A stretch of DNA of 64,000 nucleotides from Balaenoptera acutorostrata (GCF_949987535.1 NC_080074.1:26371268-26435267); one strand, 5' to 3'. Shown: positions 33,501-40,140, numbered from the stretch's first letter. The notes: generated from the sequence alone by a model not told the origin. Numbers and translations: made by a program.

Positions 33501-35138
33501 ATTTGGCTATCAGAGCCAGAGTACGTGGGTTTGACGCCTGACCCTGTCACTTACTAGCTGTATGGCTTTGGGCAAGTTATTTAATTTCTGTTTCAGTTTC
33601 TTTACCTGTGAAATGGAGATAATAGTACCCACCTTTTATAATTAGTATAAGGATTAAATCAGTTAATATATAGTCAAAGAGCTTAGAGCAGTGCCTTTTT
33701 CATAGTAAGGGCTATATAAATGTGTTTACTAGTATTATTAATTTAACATACTTCAAACTTCATAACTTATTATATTTTGCATATAATAATTTTTTACATA
33801 TGTTAAATAACATGTTCATAAGTCAGGTCCATCATGAAAATCAGCTGTAGTTTATCTAACCAGTTTTCCTATGCCGCATCCTACCAATTCTGTGTATATA
33901 GCTCAGCTGGTGGGAACAGACAGGAAGTGAGTAGTTTGAGCAGCAGAGTGCATGGCTACAGAAAGGTTACTTAATTCTGGGGCCGCTGGTTTCACTTGTT
34001 CTCAAGTGTTAGAGTGGAAGGCCTTAGAAAAGAGGAAGGATAAATGTGCCACCAACTTTTCAGAAAGGTGGTTCTTTTAGTGTTGGTTTTGTTATGATTT
34101 TTTTTCAATTTTTTAAAGTTTCAAAAGTTGTCTTACACCTTATCATACAAATAAATACAGTATTTTAAATGTTCTTCCTTTTTGACGTACAGCTGCTTGC
34201 TGATCTCTGTTCGATTAGGTTCCAGGTTCTTTGACCTCTGGAACTCTTTCTTAGTTTCTTACATTCCTAGTTATTTTAAAATAATACATTATCTTTAGAT
34301 AGCAGTTTTCAGCTTATAATGTACTTTCACACAAGACATTGTCCTGCCTTTAAGAACCTCACTAGCACAGAAACTGGCAAGGATCATTTTGTTGATTGTC
34401 ACAACACTGTGAAAGAGACAGGGAGTGGTGGCTTACACGCATTCACATAGCTAAGGGGTAATTGAATCAGGATTTGAATCTAATGGTTTTGATTCCATAA
34501 TTTATGCTCTTCCCAGTAATAACGACTATTGTCTATTTTACTATTCCCAGTACTTTTTTGAAAAGCAAAACCAAGAAAACTGTAATCATTGAGCCTCATG
34601 TATCCTGATAACATAAAACATTGCTGTTCTTATAACCTCGAATGAGTTCCTAAGCTTTTAAATTTATAACTTGATCCACGGTTTAATAACTTAGTTCCAT
34701 GGTCCATACAACCAACTGGAGGTAGCACAGCATAGCAGTTAAGAGCAAGGCTTTCCAATGAAGTCTGACAGACTGCATATATATCCAGGTGATTGTCATA
34801 CACTCTAAGGCTTGAGAATAGTAAAGGTTTTATTTTAAGTTCTGAAAACTAGATCTTTATTAAATTAGGCCACAAACAGTATTCATGCAGAAATTACTTA
34901 TATCTTTCTACTAAATCACTCTTTGATTTACAACCTTGTTCCCCCTTCCTTTTGTCTTTTGAGGTTGTCCAGACTACTACTCAGATTGCCAGCTTTGAGG
35001 TTGATGAACGCTACCATCACCGAAGAATTGTTTTTCAAAGGTCTCATTGGCAATGTACGAATTGACAGTGTCATCCCACATATTTTAAAAATGGAACCTG
35101 CAGATTATAACTCACAAATAATTGGTCACAGCATTTGA
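3287..35138 (+). CDS. NR2C1: Nuclear receptor TR2 (NR2C1), 12 coding exons, 5' end outside window
   Basis: Orphan nuclear receptor that binds direct-repeat AGGTCA elements in the nucleus and regulates transcription, mostly as a repressor (family knowledge). The coding exons are 3287-3517, 6559-6640, 7845-8024, 9101-9248, 9349-9439, 13612-13796, 15003-15168, 20574-20695, 28003-28142, 29730-29867, 32938-33043 and 34964-35138. They sum to 1764 nt (587 codons plus TGA), stay in frame across all junctions and all have GT-AG introns. Numbering from the first residue in the window, zinc finger I is C96, C99, C113, C116 and finger II is C132, C138, C148, C151, with the P-box CEGCKG. The ligand-binding domain occupies roughly the last 230 residues and the protein ends in GHSI. 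About 18 N-terminal residues (MATIEEIAHQ...) belong to an exon upstream that I could not find here. The predicted full length is about 605 residues, against 603 recalled for human. The gene appears intact. The paralogue NR2C2 is less likely because the N-terminal and hinge sequence match TR2. Confidence 0.97.
4465..5000 (-). mobile_element. Old L1 3'-end fragment
   Basis: T-rich start, then 'TTAGTATAGAGAGTTCCCAT' and 'AGTGTGATACAGTTGTTAT', which resemble antisense mammalian L1M 3' ends. Boundaries are approximate. Confidence 0.5.
5400..5548 (-). mobile_element. Short CHR-type SINE
   Basis: Reverse-orientation tRNA-like SINE: 'TTTGGCTGTGCC...GGCTTGCAGGATC' through 'ACTGCCAGGGAGTTCCC'. This is the shorter, older CHR form lacking the long 3' body. 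Only a weak flanking TATTTTA match is seen. Confidence 0.85.
5848..5945 (-). mobile_element. MIR fragment
   Basis: 'GGTGATTTGCCCAAGGCCAC' is an antisense MIR core. Ends are uncertain. Confidence 0.5.
6559..6640 (+). CDS. NR2C1: NR2C1 coding exon, start of DNA-binding domain
   Basis: Encodes [14 protein letters not shown] and then the first half of zinc finger [14 protein letters not shown], with the last Gly codon split 1/2. The acceptor TTAG follows a G-run and TTTTCTT. The donor is GTAACA. The stretch NSSSEQGP appears one residue longer than the human form I recall (NSPDQGP). Confidence 0.95.
6641..7844 (+). other. NR2C1: NR2C1 intron within zinc finger I
   Basis: 1204-bp A/T-rich intron separating the two cysteine pairs of finger I, a position I recall as typical for nuclear receptors. 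I see no repeat family I can name. An 84-codon open frame at 7174-7428 has no recognisable domain. Confidence 0.8.
7845..8024 (+). CDS. NR2C1: NR2C1 coding exon, core of DNA-binding domain
   Basis: Carries the second cysteine pair of finger I, the P-box CEGCKG, the FFKRSIRK recognition helix and all of finger II up to GMKQD. Cysteine spacing is C-X2-C-X13-C-X2-C and C-X5-C-X9-C-X2-C, as in all nuclear receptors. The acceptor is TCTCTAG and the donor GTATGT. The final T is the first base of a Ser codon completed in the next exon. Confidence 0.97.
8025..9100 (+). other. NR2C1: NR2C1 intron
   Basis: 1076-bp intron containing an antisense MIR (8338-8525). Elsewhere A/T-rich with no element I recognise. 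Confidence 0.75.
8338..8525 (-). mobile_element. MIR SINE
   Basis: Antisense MIR: 'CTGTTATCCATTTTACA', 'TTGCCCAAGGTCACACA' and 'GTGGCAGAACTTGGACT' occur in the expected order and spacing. Confidence 0.75.
9101..9248 (+). CDS. NR2C1: NR2C1 coding exon, hinge region
   Basis: Encodes [16 protein letters not shown] through [12 protein letters not shown], the C-terminal extension and hinge after the zinc fingers. The acceptor is TTTTTGTAG and the donor GTATAG. It ends in the AG of a split Arg codon. The next intron is only 100 bp. Confidence 0.95.
9249..9348 (+). other. NR2C1: 100-bp NR2C1 intron
   Basis: Donor GTATAG and acceptor TTACAG leave an intron of exactly 100 bp, by far the shortest in this gene. 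Its size suggests splicing by intron definition. Confidence 0.9.
9349..9439 (+). CDS. NR2C1: NR2C1 coding exon, hinge region
   Basis: Encodes (R)[17 protein letters not shown] through MTPDK. It completes the Arg codon split by the 100-bp intron 9249-9348. The acceptor is TTACAG and the donor GTGTGT. Confidence 0.95.
10097..10463 (-). mobile_element. CHR SINE
   Basis: Full-length, reverse orientation. A perfect 16-bp duplication TCTTCCAGGTTTCTTT lies at 10081-10096 and 10464-10479. The T-rich tail is on the left and 'CCACCAGGGAAGCCC' closes the head. Confidence 0.95.
10945..11105 (+). mobile_element. MIR SINE
   Basis: Sense MIR core: 'TTATTAGCTGCATAACCTTG', then 'GGGCAAGTTATTTGACCTC' and 'CTCATCTGTAAAATA'. 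Confidence 0.8.
11526..11720 (+). mobile_element. MIR SINE
   Basis: Sense MIR: 'AGTGGTTAGGAGCATGGGCT', 'CTGCCTCCACTGCTTACT' and 'GGGTTGTTGTGAGGATTAAG'. Confidence 0.75.
11853..12230 (+). mobile_element. CHR SINE
   Basis: Full-length + orientation copy: tRNA head 'GGACTTCCCCGGTGGTGCAG', B box 'GGTTCGATCCC', A/T-rich tail. The duplication AGAAATGAAGTTCA (11839-11852) / AGAAATGAAATTCA (12231-12244) has one mismatch. Confidence 0.93.
12310..12640 (+). mobile_element. CHR SINE, diverged
   Basis: + orientation copy starting 'GGACTTTCTTGGTGGTCCAG' and ending 'AGACCCAATAGAGCCAAAAA'. It is more diverged than its neighbour 80 bp upstream and has no clean target duplication. Confidence 0.88.
12665..12990 (+). 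mobile_element. Possible old L1/HAL1-like fragment
   Basis: Decayed A-rich sequence. 'CTGCCTTTCCTATACAGATT' echoes 45846-45880 and 'GTGAATTTAAAATGATACTC' echoes 43470-43500, suggesting all three come from the same ancient LINE family. No boundaries are visible. Confidence 0.35.
13612..13796 (+). CDS. NR2C1: NR2C1 coding exon, hinge to ligand-binding domain linker
   Basis: Encodes [14 protein letters not shown] through MQTNGDVS(R). The acceptor is AAAG at 13608-13611 directly after a long T-run. A at position -3 is uncommon, but the tract compensates. The donor is GTAAGG. CEFHQEM carries an extra His compared with the human TR2 sequence I recall (CEFQEM). Confidence 0.94.
13797..15002 (+). 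other. NR2C1: NR2C1 intron
   Basis: 1206-bp A/T-rich intron with no repeat or open frame that I can name. Confidence 0.8.
15003..15168 (+). CDS. NR2C1: NR2C1 coding exon, linker before ligand-binding domain
   Basis: Encodes (R)[15 protein letters not shown] through [10 protein letters not shown]. The acceptor is CTTATAG and the donor GTATTT. The frame joins in phase 0 to LTMPSP in the next exon. Confidence 0.94.
17170..17580 (+). mobile_element. L2 LINE fragment
   Basis: L2-like sense sequence: 'CTTGCTTCCAGTCTCCTC'-type text, 'GTTATGCTTCTGTGCTGCC' and 'TTTTCCATTGCCCATCGTTT'. Confidence 0.6.
17637..17710 (-). mobile_element. MIR fragment, cut by a CHR SINE
   Basis: 'CCAGGGTCACACAGCTAATTA' and 'AATCCAGGTCTGCTAATTCA' are antisense MIR text ending where the next SINE begins. 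Confidence 0.55.
17719..18059 (-). mobile_element. CHR SINE
   Basis: Full-length reverse copy with a TTTA-repeat tail on the left and head 'CCACCAGGGAAGTCCCC' on the right. No convincing target duplication. Confidence 0.93.
19090..19790 (-). mobile_element. Old L1 (L1ME-like) antisense fragment
   Basis: Text such as 'TTTAGAAGTGGCATCGTTAG', 'CAGCCAAATTGCCCTTCACT' and 'GGACATCCTTATATGTGC' follows the antisense 3' end of old mammalian L1. Open frames in it are incidental. Confidence 0.5.
20574..20695 (+). CDS. NR2C1: NR2C1 coding exon, start of ligand-binding domain
   Basis: Encodes [17 protein letters not shown] through IPSFQALG, including the helix-3 region [11 protein letters not shown]. 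The acceptor is TTGCACTAG and the donor GTAAGT. It ends in GG of a split Gly codon. Confidence 0.95.
23393..23585 (+). mobile_element. MIR SINE
   Basis: Sense MIR: 'CGGTTCAAATTCTGGATT', 'TTGCTAGCTCTGTTACTTAA' and 'CACTTCTACATCTGTAAAT'. Confidence 0.7.
23905..24204 (+). mobile_element. CHR SINE, short young subfamily, nested
   Basis: Inner element with head 'GGGCTTCCCTGGTGGCACAG', B box 'GGTTCGTGCCC', the subfamily segment 'GCGCACCGCGATGAAGAG' and an A-rich tail. The whole insert 23905-24313 is bounded by a perfect 17-bp duplication AAAAATGGTCCACATCA (23888-23904 and 24314-24330). Confidence 0.95.
24205..24313 (+). other. Probable SINE 3'-transduced segment with second A-rich tail
   Basis: Between the SINE's own A-tail (to about 24206) and the right target duplication lie about 80 bp of non-repeat sequence, from 'GAATCCTCCCCTCTGGCCAG', ending in AATAAA (24280-24285) and a second A-rich tail. 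Because it sits inside the inner duplication, it arrived in the same insertion event. I infer read-through transcription of the source SINE. Confidence 0.7.
24740..25375 (-). mobile_element. Old L1 (L1ME-like) antisense fragment
   Basis: Characteristic order: 'TAATGGCTACCTAAGTATTC', 'TACAAGTGGAATTGTTGAGT', 'CCAAATTGTCCTCCAAAAA', 'TTCCTCACACCCTCCTCAAT'. This matches antisense ends of old mammalian L1 elements. Confidence 0.65.
25380..25507 (-). mobile_element. Short CHR-type SINE
   Basis: Reverse copy: 'TTTGGCCACATAGCTTGCAG' through 'GGACCACCAGGGAATTCCC'. No clean duplication. Confidence 0.88.
25544..25833 (-). mobile_element. CHR SINE
   Basis: Reverse copy with part of the body deleted (about 290 bp). 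Target duplication TATATGGAGATTT (25531-25543) / TATGTGGAGATTT (25834-25846), one mismatch. Confidence 0.93.
26395..26835 (+). mobile_element. Ancient interspersed repeat, split by a SINE
   Basis: 'CTGTGCTGTTCACTGAGATAC', 'GGTTTTAATCTAGTATAGGAG' and 'GGGGAAAGCACGTTCCAAGA' follow the same old repeat type seen at 54972-55545 ('CACTGGGGATACAACAGTGA'). The family name is not assigned. A short CHR SINE sits inside. Confidence 0.45.
26626..26741 (+). mobile_element. Short CHR-type SINE
   Basis: + orientation copy of about 115 bp from 'GGGACTTCCCTGGCGGTCCAG' to 'GCGCAGCAAAAAAA'. A perfect 15-bp duplication AAAAAAGTGAGCTCT lies at 26611-26625 and 26742-26756. Confidence 0.95.
26905..27265 (+). mobile_element. 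L2 LINE fragment
   Basis: Sense L2 3' region: 'CAGCCCCTCAGAAAGGCCTT', 'TTCATGAAGGCAGACTTTAT' and 'GTGCCTAGAACAGTGCCTGG'. A (TA)n/(TG)n tract interrupts it near 27106-27132. Confidence 0.7.
28003..28142 (+). CDS. NR2C1: NR2C1 coding exon, ligand-binding domain core
   Basis: Encodes (G)[25 protein letters not shown] through [10 protein letters not shown]. This contains the nuclear-receptor signature around [13 protein letters not shown]. The acceptor is TTTTTATAG and the donor GTAAAA. It ends with the first base of an Asp codon. Confidence 0.95.
28143..29729 (+). other. NR2C1: NR2C1 intron
   Basis: 1587-bp intron with a reverse CHR SINE about 320 bp downstream of the donor. 28800-29700 shows no named element. 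Confidence 0.8.
28461..28781 (-). mobile_element. CHR SINE
   Basis: Reverse copy with T-run tail on the left and head 'CACCACCAGGAAAGTCCCC' on the right. Duplication CCCACCAGT at 28452-28460 and 28782-28790. Confidence 0.93.
29730..29867 (+). CDS. NR2C1: NR2C1 coding exon, ligand-binding domain
   Basis: Encodes (D)[15 protein letters not shown] through [10 protein letters not shown]. The acceptor TTAAAG at 29724-29729 lacks the usual pyrimidine at -3. The upstream TTTGTTTCTTTGTTTTT run supplies the tract. The donor is GTATAT. Confidence 0.94.
29906..30385 (+). mobile_element. L1 3'-end fragment (end of ORF2 and 3' UTR)
   Basis: L1 signatures in order: 'GGATGTGGAGAAATTAGAAC', 'ACAATGGAATATCATTCAGC', 'CCATGGATGAACCTTGAAAA', 'ATTGTATACTTTAAATTGGT'. 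It begins about 40 bp past an exon donor and carries several disablements. Confidence 0.85.
31166..31450 (+). mobile_element. CHR SINE, short young subfamily
   Basis: + orientation: 'GGGCTTCCCTGGTGGCGCAG', B box 'GGTTCGAGCCC', diagnostic 'GCGCACCGCGATGAAGAGTG', A/T-rich tail. The flanks share AAAAAAATATA (31154-31164 and about 31451-31461), though the A-rich tail makes this approximate. Confidence 0.94.
31476..31800 (+). mobile_element. L1 3' UTR fragment
   Basis: 'GTGAAATGGATGAAGGAGG', 'GTGATCATTTTGCAGTGTAT' and 'TTATACTTCAGTTAAAA' are typical of an older mammalian L1 3' end. Confidence 0.7.
31858..32247 (+). mobile_element. Cetartiodactyl L1 3' end, 5'-truncated
   Basis: 390-bp 5'-truncated L1: 'GTTCTGAAGAACCTAGGGGC', 'TGCTTTGTGACCACCTAGAG' and 'TATACTCCAATAAAGATG', ending in a short A-tail. 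Duplication AAAAATACTTT at 31847-31857 and 32248-32258. AATAAA sits just before the tail, as expected. Confidence 0.9.
32372..32540 (-). pseudogene. Retrocopy of an unidentified mRNA 3' end (5'-truncated)
   Basis: Read on the minus strand, about 145 bp of non-repeat sequence contains AATAAA (plus-strand TTTATT at 32416-32421), followed 20 nt later by a run of 25 A (plus-strand T-run 32372-32396). That is the layout of a polyadenylated transcript end. No coding part is visible and I could not identify the parent gene. Target duplications are not clear. It could instead be an unrecognised SINE. Confidence 0.55.
32557..32692 (-). mobile_element. Short L1 3'-end fragment
   Basis: 'TTTTAACATCTTTACTGGAG' and 'TTGCTTTACAATGGTGTGTT' are the reverse complement of the 3' end seen at 32170-32247, so this is another very short 5'-truncated copy of the same L1 family. 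Confidence 0.85.
32938..33043 (+). CDS. NR2C1: NR2C1 coding exon, ligand-binding domain
   Basis: Encodes (D)[18 protein letters not shown] through YPDDTY(R). The acceptor is TTTCAG and the donor GTATCT. It ends with AG of a split Arg codon. Confidence 0.95.
33180..33315 (-). mobile_element. MIR SINE fragment
   Basis: Antisense MIR: 'AGAGGTTAAGTAACTCGCTC' and 'AAAGTCACACAATAAACAGC'. Confidence 0.7.
33498..33727 (+). mobile_element. MIR SINE, near full length
   Basis: Sense MIR: 'CACTTACTAGCTGTATGGCT', 'TTGGGCAAGTTATTTAATTT', 'GAAATGGAGATAATAGTACC', 'AGAGCAGTGCCTTTTTCATA'. Confidence 0.85.
34308..34518 (-). mobile_element. MIR SINE
   Basis: Antisense MIR-like: 'GTCACAACACTGTGAAAGAG', 'CACATAGCTAAGGGGTAATT', 'TCAGGATTTGAATCTAATGG'. 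Confidence 0.6.
34964..35138 (+). CDS. NR2C1: NR2C1 terminal coding exon with TGA stop
   Basis: Encodes (R)[21 protein letters not shown] through [11 protein letters not shown], then TGA at 35136-35138. The C-terminus matches TR2. The acceptor is CTTTTGAG, with G at position -3, which is rare and usually weak. The pyrimidine tract CCCCCTTCCTTTTGTCTTTT in front of it is strong. 3' UTR follows. Confidence 0.95.
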
Positions 35139-36100
35139 AAGCTGAGATCTCAGTTTAAACTGATTGTTCTTTCTTACTAGAACACAAGAAGACACCAAAT
35201 TGAACTCATTGCTTCCAGGGCATCTGGAAGTTTTTACTTTAAAGAGTAACCAAAAACCAAGATATTTTTATCTTCCTTAAGAAGAATTTTTGAAGTGACT
35301 GGGCAGGTAGCAGGAATTAGAATTTCCCTTCCTGTCTTATTTGAGTGAGTAAAAAATACTATGAACTTACTCTTGGCTGAAATGGCACCTAGAGCCGTCA
35401 CCTCTTGACTAAGATATCTCCTTTTATTTTATAAAACAAATAAATAAGTCTCTCTTTTTTTCCCAGAATTGTGTTCTATTCATGTTTAACTTCATTATGA
35501 ACTACTACAAACACTTAATGGTCAGAAACCCCTAAGGAGTATTTTCTTGCATTTTACTCTTCTGTATTATAATCTGTTTGTTTTAATTACCTGTCAAAAG
35601 AAGATTATTTTATGCTCAGTGGTATAATGATAACATTAGAACTATAGGAAATAATAAGTGAATATAGGGGTTTTTTTGTCTTTTGTAAATATCATGGCAC
35701 CATTAGCATATATCACTCTCATTGCTGGCAGTGAGACATAGGCCATTTGTGATCTTTTTAGTGTTGTATATTATTAGTTATAAGCACTTTTTATTTATGT
35801 GTGTAGCAGAAAATTGTTTTTGAGAATAAGAGGGTTCATGTTTTAATATTTTTGGTTTACTGTGTTATAAAAGTAGCAGAGACTGATTGAGCCCCAAATG
35901 TTTCAGTATTTCAAAATAGATATTAAAATTGTTGCTCTTCCATTCCACAGAAAGCATCTGTCGTCTCTCCCTCTTTTCTGACCACATTTATAGTTTCCTG
36001 ACCCTTCTATGGGTTTTAGACAATTTCTTTTAGGTCATTAGAAATACCTACTTTGTGAAATAATGGATTTATTGTAGCCAATCTGTGTTCTCAAGGTGAG
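35139..36100 (+). other. NR2C1: NR2C1 3' UTR and downstream sequence
   Basis: Non-coding, largely repeat-free sequence directly after the NR2C1 stop. The UTR must end somewhere here. The only clear canonical signal close to the stop is AATAAA at 35439-35444. Its true 3' end cannot be fixed from sequence alone. Confidence 0.5.
35439..35444 (+). terminator. Candidate NR2C1 poly(A) signal AATAAA
   Basis: AATAAA about 300 nt after the stop, followed within 30 nt by a T-rich stretch and then TTGTGTTCT, a plausible downstream element. Other sites may be used. Confidence 0.35.
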
Positions 36101-37413
36101 TTAGACAATTATTTTAAAGCAATTGATAACTTTTTAAGACTTCAGTTTTTTAGTATATAAAGGAATATGCACTGATTTTTCACTGTAAAGCGGGGAAGGG
36201 CTGTTTTAACAATAGTATGAGTGTCAGCCTGTAGCTCTGCCTTGTTACTACCACAGCAAAAGCATTTTAGGCTCCTTGGATGTCTTCCACAGTAATGTTT
36301 TCCTTAGCAAAACCTAATACTGTTAAATATTTCTTTGCTATAATTTCATGATGAATTATTTTGGTATGTCTATTTGTTGTTTTTTTGTTTTAAATATGGA
36401 GATTTTATTGCACTCAGAGTACATTTTTTATGAAGATTTTTGCAATAGAAGAGAAGCAGAATTTGGGGGAAGGGTATGGATTTTACTAATAGTTACTTTA
36501 TAGTAAATAAGAAGTTTTAAAGTATCAATTTACAGTCTTTATCAGCTTATTAAGGGAAGCATTTTTCCCTATTTAAAACATGATTTTTGTCAACAGGTTT
36601 ATTTATAATTATCAGCTGGGAAAACTACATTTAGTACAAAATACTTAGATGGAAAAATCAGTAGGTTTATATCTTTATAAACCCAGTGAAGTAAGCCAGG
36701 GATTCAAGAAAAAATTCTTTTAAATAATCTACTAATGGTTAATTAAGATACATGTTTCAGGTATTTTTCCTGATTATAGTTATATTTGGAAGTGTTTTTT
36801 AAAACTATATTAAAATGTGACCTGCATTACAAATTTCTGTTTTCTGCCAATATATTTGATTTCAGAGTCCTGTTTCTTCAGTGTTTGGTCATCCTTTTGT
36901 TTGTTTGTTCCATTGTTAAGAAATCTCTGGTAAGATTTATTAAAGTACTTTCAGGAAGGGAAGAGTATGGAAAACATTTTCCATATCCCAGTATTTTAGG
37001 ATGATTTACAATTCAGTTTGAAGACTTGCAACCAAATATTGCAGTTTGACTATTCCTTAAAAATCTTTCTCTCCTGAAATCTCAGTAAAGTGTAACCACA
37101 CAATGACAAATGAAACAGGAGAGAAGAAATCAAAGGATAAGAGAGTTGAATAAGTTTTTGGAAAACAAAATGCAGGTGAAGAAAGACTGACTTAACAGAG
37201 CCAGAACCAAGGAAACTGAATGCCTGCAAAAGGTGGTACATTGAGAAGAAGCCAGTATACCAATGTCCAGAAACAGTGTTCAGTACCTGAAGGATCCAAG
37301 TGCTCATTTTCAGAGATGGTGCTTGGGGCATAAAAAAAGGATTGGTTGCAAATCTGTTTACAGAATCATTGAACTATCTTTCTCTATGCTTACTTAAGTT
37401 AGGTGACCAGTTT

Positions 37414-37536
37414 CTTTTTTTTTTCTTTTTTTGGCCGCGGCATGCAGGGTCTTAGCTCTCCCTACCAGGGATCACACCCATGTCCCCTACAGTGGAAACG
37501 CGGAATCTTAACCACTGGACCGCCAGAGAAGTCCCC
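37414..37536 (-). mobile_element. Short CHR-type SINE
   Basis: Reverse copy: 'TTTGGCCGCGGCATGCAGGG' through 'ACCGCCAGAGAAGTCCCC'. Duplication AGGTGACCAGTTT (37401-37413) / AGGTGACCACTTT (37537-37549), one mismatch. Confidence 0.92.
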
Positions 37537-38233
37537 AGGTGACCACTTTGAATCCTTCAACCTTTTCAAGCAGGAGGCCAGAGGTTAATAACCTTGAGAA
37601 ACTAAACCAGAAGGTCATAGGATTTATAGGATACCAGGGATAACAGAAGGCTTGGATTAGATAGTGTTGAAAATATGGATTAAGTGAAAGTCTGCATTGA
37701 ATATGGGTGCCCTAAGCATGTTCCCAGAATGCTGGCCACTGGGTATAGGCTTCTCTGCCAGGATTTTTTTCTTTGGAGAAACTAATCGGCCCCAGAGAAA
37801 AGATCTCCAGACACTCGCTTTTGGTTGTGCCTTGATAAGAAGACTACTTGCCATTTTATCACTCTTCAGTGAATCCCAGTATTTCCAAGTCATATATGTC
37901 ATGAGGTTTCCATTCAGCTTTCTAGCGCCTACTATTAAATATGAACATAGAACCAGGATCATCAGATATTTGAGGAAAATTTCTAATACATAAGAGATCA
38001 GATATAATCTGATGAGTGGGGGCAGATACAATGCAGTGATCAGAAAAGTACTCACCACCAAATATAATTAATATTTTGAAAGAAAGTAGATGTATTCATT
38101 AAATGAAAACAGGATGCTTTGAAAAGGAAAAGGAAAATTTGGAGCATATTTTCTGGAAATTTAAAATGATAGCCAAAGCAGTTCATTAGAAGGGTTGGAA
38201 GATAAAATTGTTGAGGAACTCACCCTGAAAGTA

Positions 38234-38373
38234 CAATTGACCCTTGAACAACACAGGTGTTAGGCATACAACCAACTGCAAATCCTGTAGTACTATAGTA
38301 TGTATTTATTGAAAAAAATCTGCATGTAAGTGGACCCACACAGTTCAAACCCGTATTGTTCAAGGGTCGACTG
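38234..38373 (+). mobile_element. Tc1/mariner-type MITE with terminal inverted repeats
   Basis: 140-bp non-autonomous element. Its ends 'CAATTGACCCTTGAACAACAC' (38234-38254) and 'GTATTGTTCAAGGGTCGACTG' (38353-38373) are near-perfect inverted repeats (3 mismatches), and TA flanks it on both sides, the mariner/Tigger target. It has no transposase. I do not assign an exact MER number. Confidence 0.8.
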
Positions 38374-38798
38374 TATAACCAAAAGACAAAGAAATAGAAA
38401 ATGAGAAAAGACAAAATCAGAGAATCAGAGCAGGATGGCTAACATTGTAATAGTAAGAATCTAAGAGAAAACAAAAGACTTGAAGTAAGGAAATTATTAA
38501 ATAATACAAGAAAAGTTCCACAGAAGGACTTGTGCCTCTTAGGTTGAAAGACTGACGTGTTAAATGAAAGAATATCCATACCATTCTTGAAATCAGAACA
38601 GTATAATCAAAGAAGATAATGTATTGCTGCTTCTAGCAGTATTGTGGAATAGATTCTCTGAAGGCCTTTGATCTATTGCTGGACTCACAAGAAGTGGCAT
38701 GAGTTCTCAAAGAAGCTAAGGTGGTCGCAGGTCACGAACCCTCCCTGGTCCTGGCAGAAGCAAATAAAAATCTCTGGAGAAAACATTCATAACTTAGA

Positions 38799-39013
38799 TC
38801 AGAGTTTTGCGCACTTTTCTGTAAAGGGCCAGAACGTCAGTATTTTGACTTTGAGGTCCTTACCATGTCTGAAGCAACTACTCTGCTGTTGTGCAAAAGC
38901 AGCTATATAGACTATACGTAAATGAGTGAGCATGGCAGTGGTACAATAAAACATTTACAAAATCAGGTAGTGAACTGGACTTAGCCCTTGGGGTGTAGTT
39001 TGCTGAACTCTAA
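38799..39013 (+). mobile_element. hAT-type non-autonomous DNA transposon relic
   Basis: 'CTGTAAAGGGCCAGAACGTC', 'GCAACTACTCTGCTGTTGTG' and 'GTAGTTTGCTGAACTC' are typical of a common mammalian MER element with ends CAGRGGTT...GTTTGC. The imperfect ends are still visible. Confidence 0.65.
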
Positions 39014-39844
39014 TTTAGAACCTCAACTGTCACAGATTAAGCTCAACCAAATATGAGCTCACAAAATTATCAAACTCACAAGGAAACAAGCCACTTGAAT
39101 GAGCCAGCAATAAGCAATATATATGGACCCTGAATGATAATGTTAGATATTGAAATTGTCTGTACATGATTATAACTGCACATGATACGTCTTAAGAAGA
39201 AAAAAATGGAATCAAAAAGTAAGCAAGAAACAGGAACAACAAAGATGACCAAACAGATTTTAAAGCAAGCAGAAACAACATTTAGAAATTTAAAAAAACT
39301 TGGTGAAATCTTAAAAATCAATCCATGGTGAAAGACTATGCCTTCAACACATACATTTGATTCAAACCCCTTCCTAAAACTACATTGAAGCACAGCCAAG
39401 GATCTTTTAAAGGCATTATCTCATATACACAAAAATACTGTGAGAGAAATGAGAGCCACAAAATTTTGAAAGCTGGAAAAAATATTAGTTGTGATCAACT
39501 CAGCAGACTTAGCTTCAGTGGGTAAATCTGAGAAGCAACCTGATTTGCGCCAAGTTTGGCAATACCAAGTGTAGAGTGTATGGAGCAACGCTTGTACATT
39601 GATGGTGGCAGTGTCGGTTGATAACGATCATCTCCAGTCATTTTACATTATATAGTAAAGTTTAACATGCACGTATCTGTTATTTGCCCTAGAGAAACTC
39701 TTATGTGTGTATCATGAGGCATACAAAAATGTTCATGTTAGCATTGTAAGAGCAAGAAAACAGCCTGTACTACTTCCGGAGAAGTAGGAGCAGGACGCAA
39801 ACAGGGTAGGACATACAAGGGGCTACCAAAGTATACGTGGTGCT

Positions 39845-40140
39845 CCAATTCTCTATTGCTTTGTAACAAACCACCCCAAAAAGTAGTGGTTTAAAACAAC
39901 AAAATGTATTGTGCTCTAATCTACAACGAGGACAGAGCTTGGCAGGGACAGCTTATCTGATCCACGCAGCCACAGCTGGGTCAGCTCAATGGGCAGGGGT
40001 TGGAATCACTCATGCATGTGTCTGGAAGACACGTAGTGGCTGTCTGCTGGGACTTCAGGTGAGGCTAAAACCAGAAGGCTTACGTATTAGCTCTGATTTC
40101 TTCATCAAAGATGTCACAAAGCTCTGTGCAGAAGTGGCAA
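39845..40140 (-). mobile_element. Ancient repeat, LTR/MaLR-like
   Basis: 'CTATTGCTTTGTAACAAACC', 'ACCCCAAAAAGTAGTGG' and 'TTTAAAACAACAAAATG' form a familiar old mammalian repeat. Diverged copies are at 51612-51960 and 57200-57470. The class assignment is tentative. Confidence 0.45.

Larger units (their letters stand above)
33044..34963 (+). other. NR2C1: Last NR2C1 intron
   Basis: 1920-bp intron with three MIR-type fragments (33180-33315, 33498-33727, 34308-34518). The remainder is A/T-rich with no other element. Confidence 0.8.
37560..39840 (+). mobile_element. Old L1/HAL1-like LINE remains
   Basis: A-rich decayed sequence. The last part, 'CTAGAGAAACTCTTATGTGT' then 'CAAAAATGTTCATGTTAGCA', follows the L1 text for the region before the 3' end. 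Two DNA-transposon relics have inserted into it (38234-38373 and 38799-39013). Boundaries and family are uncertain. Confidence 0.4.

Noticed and set aside
37657..38061. 134-codon minus-strand open frame
   Set aside because: Lies in LINE-derived DNA on the opposite strand and has no recognisable domain.
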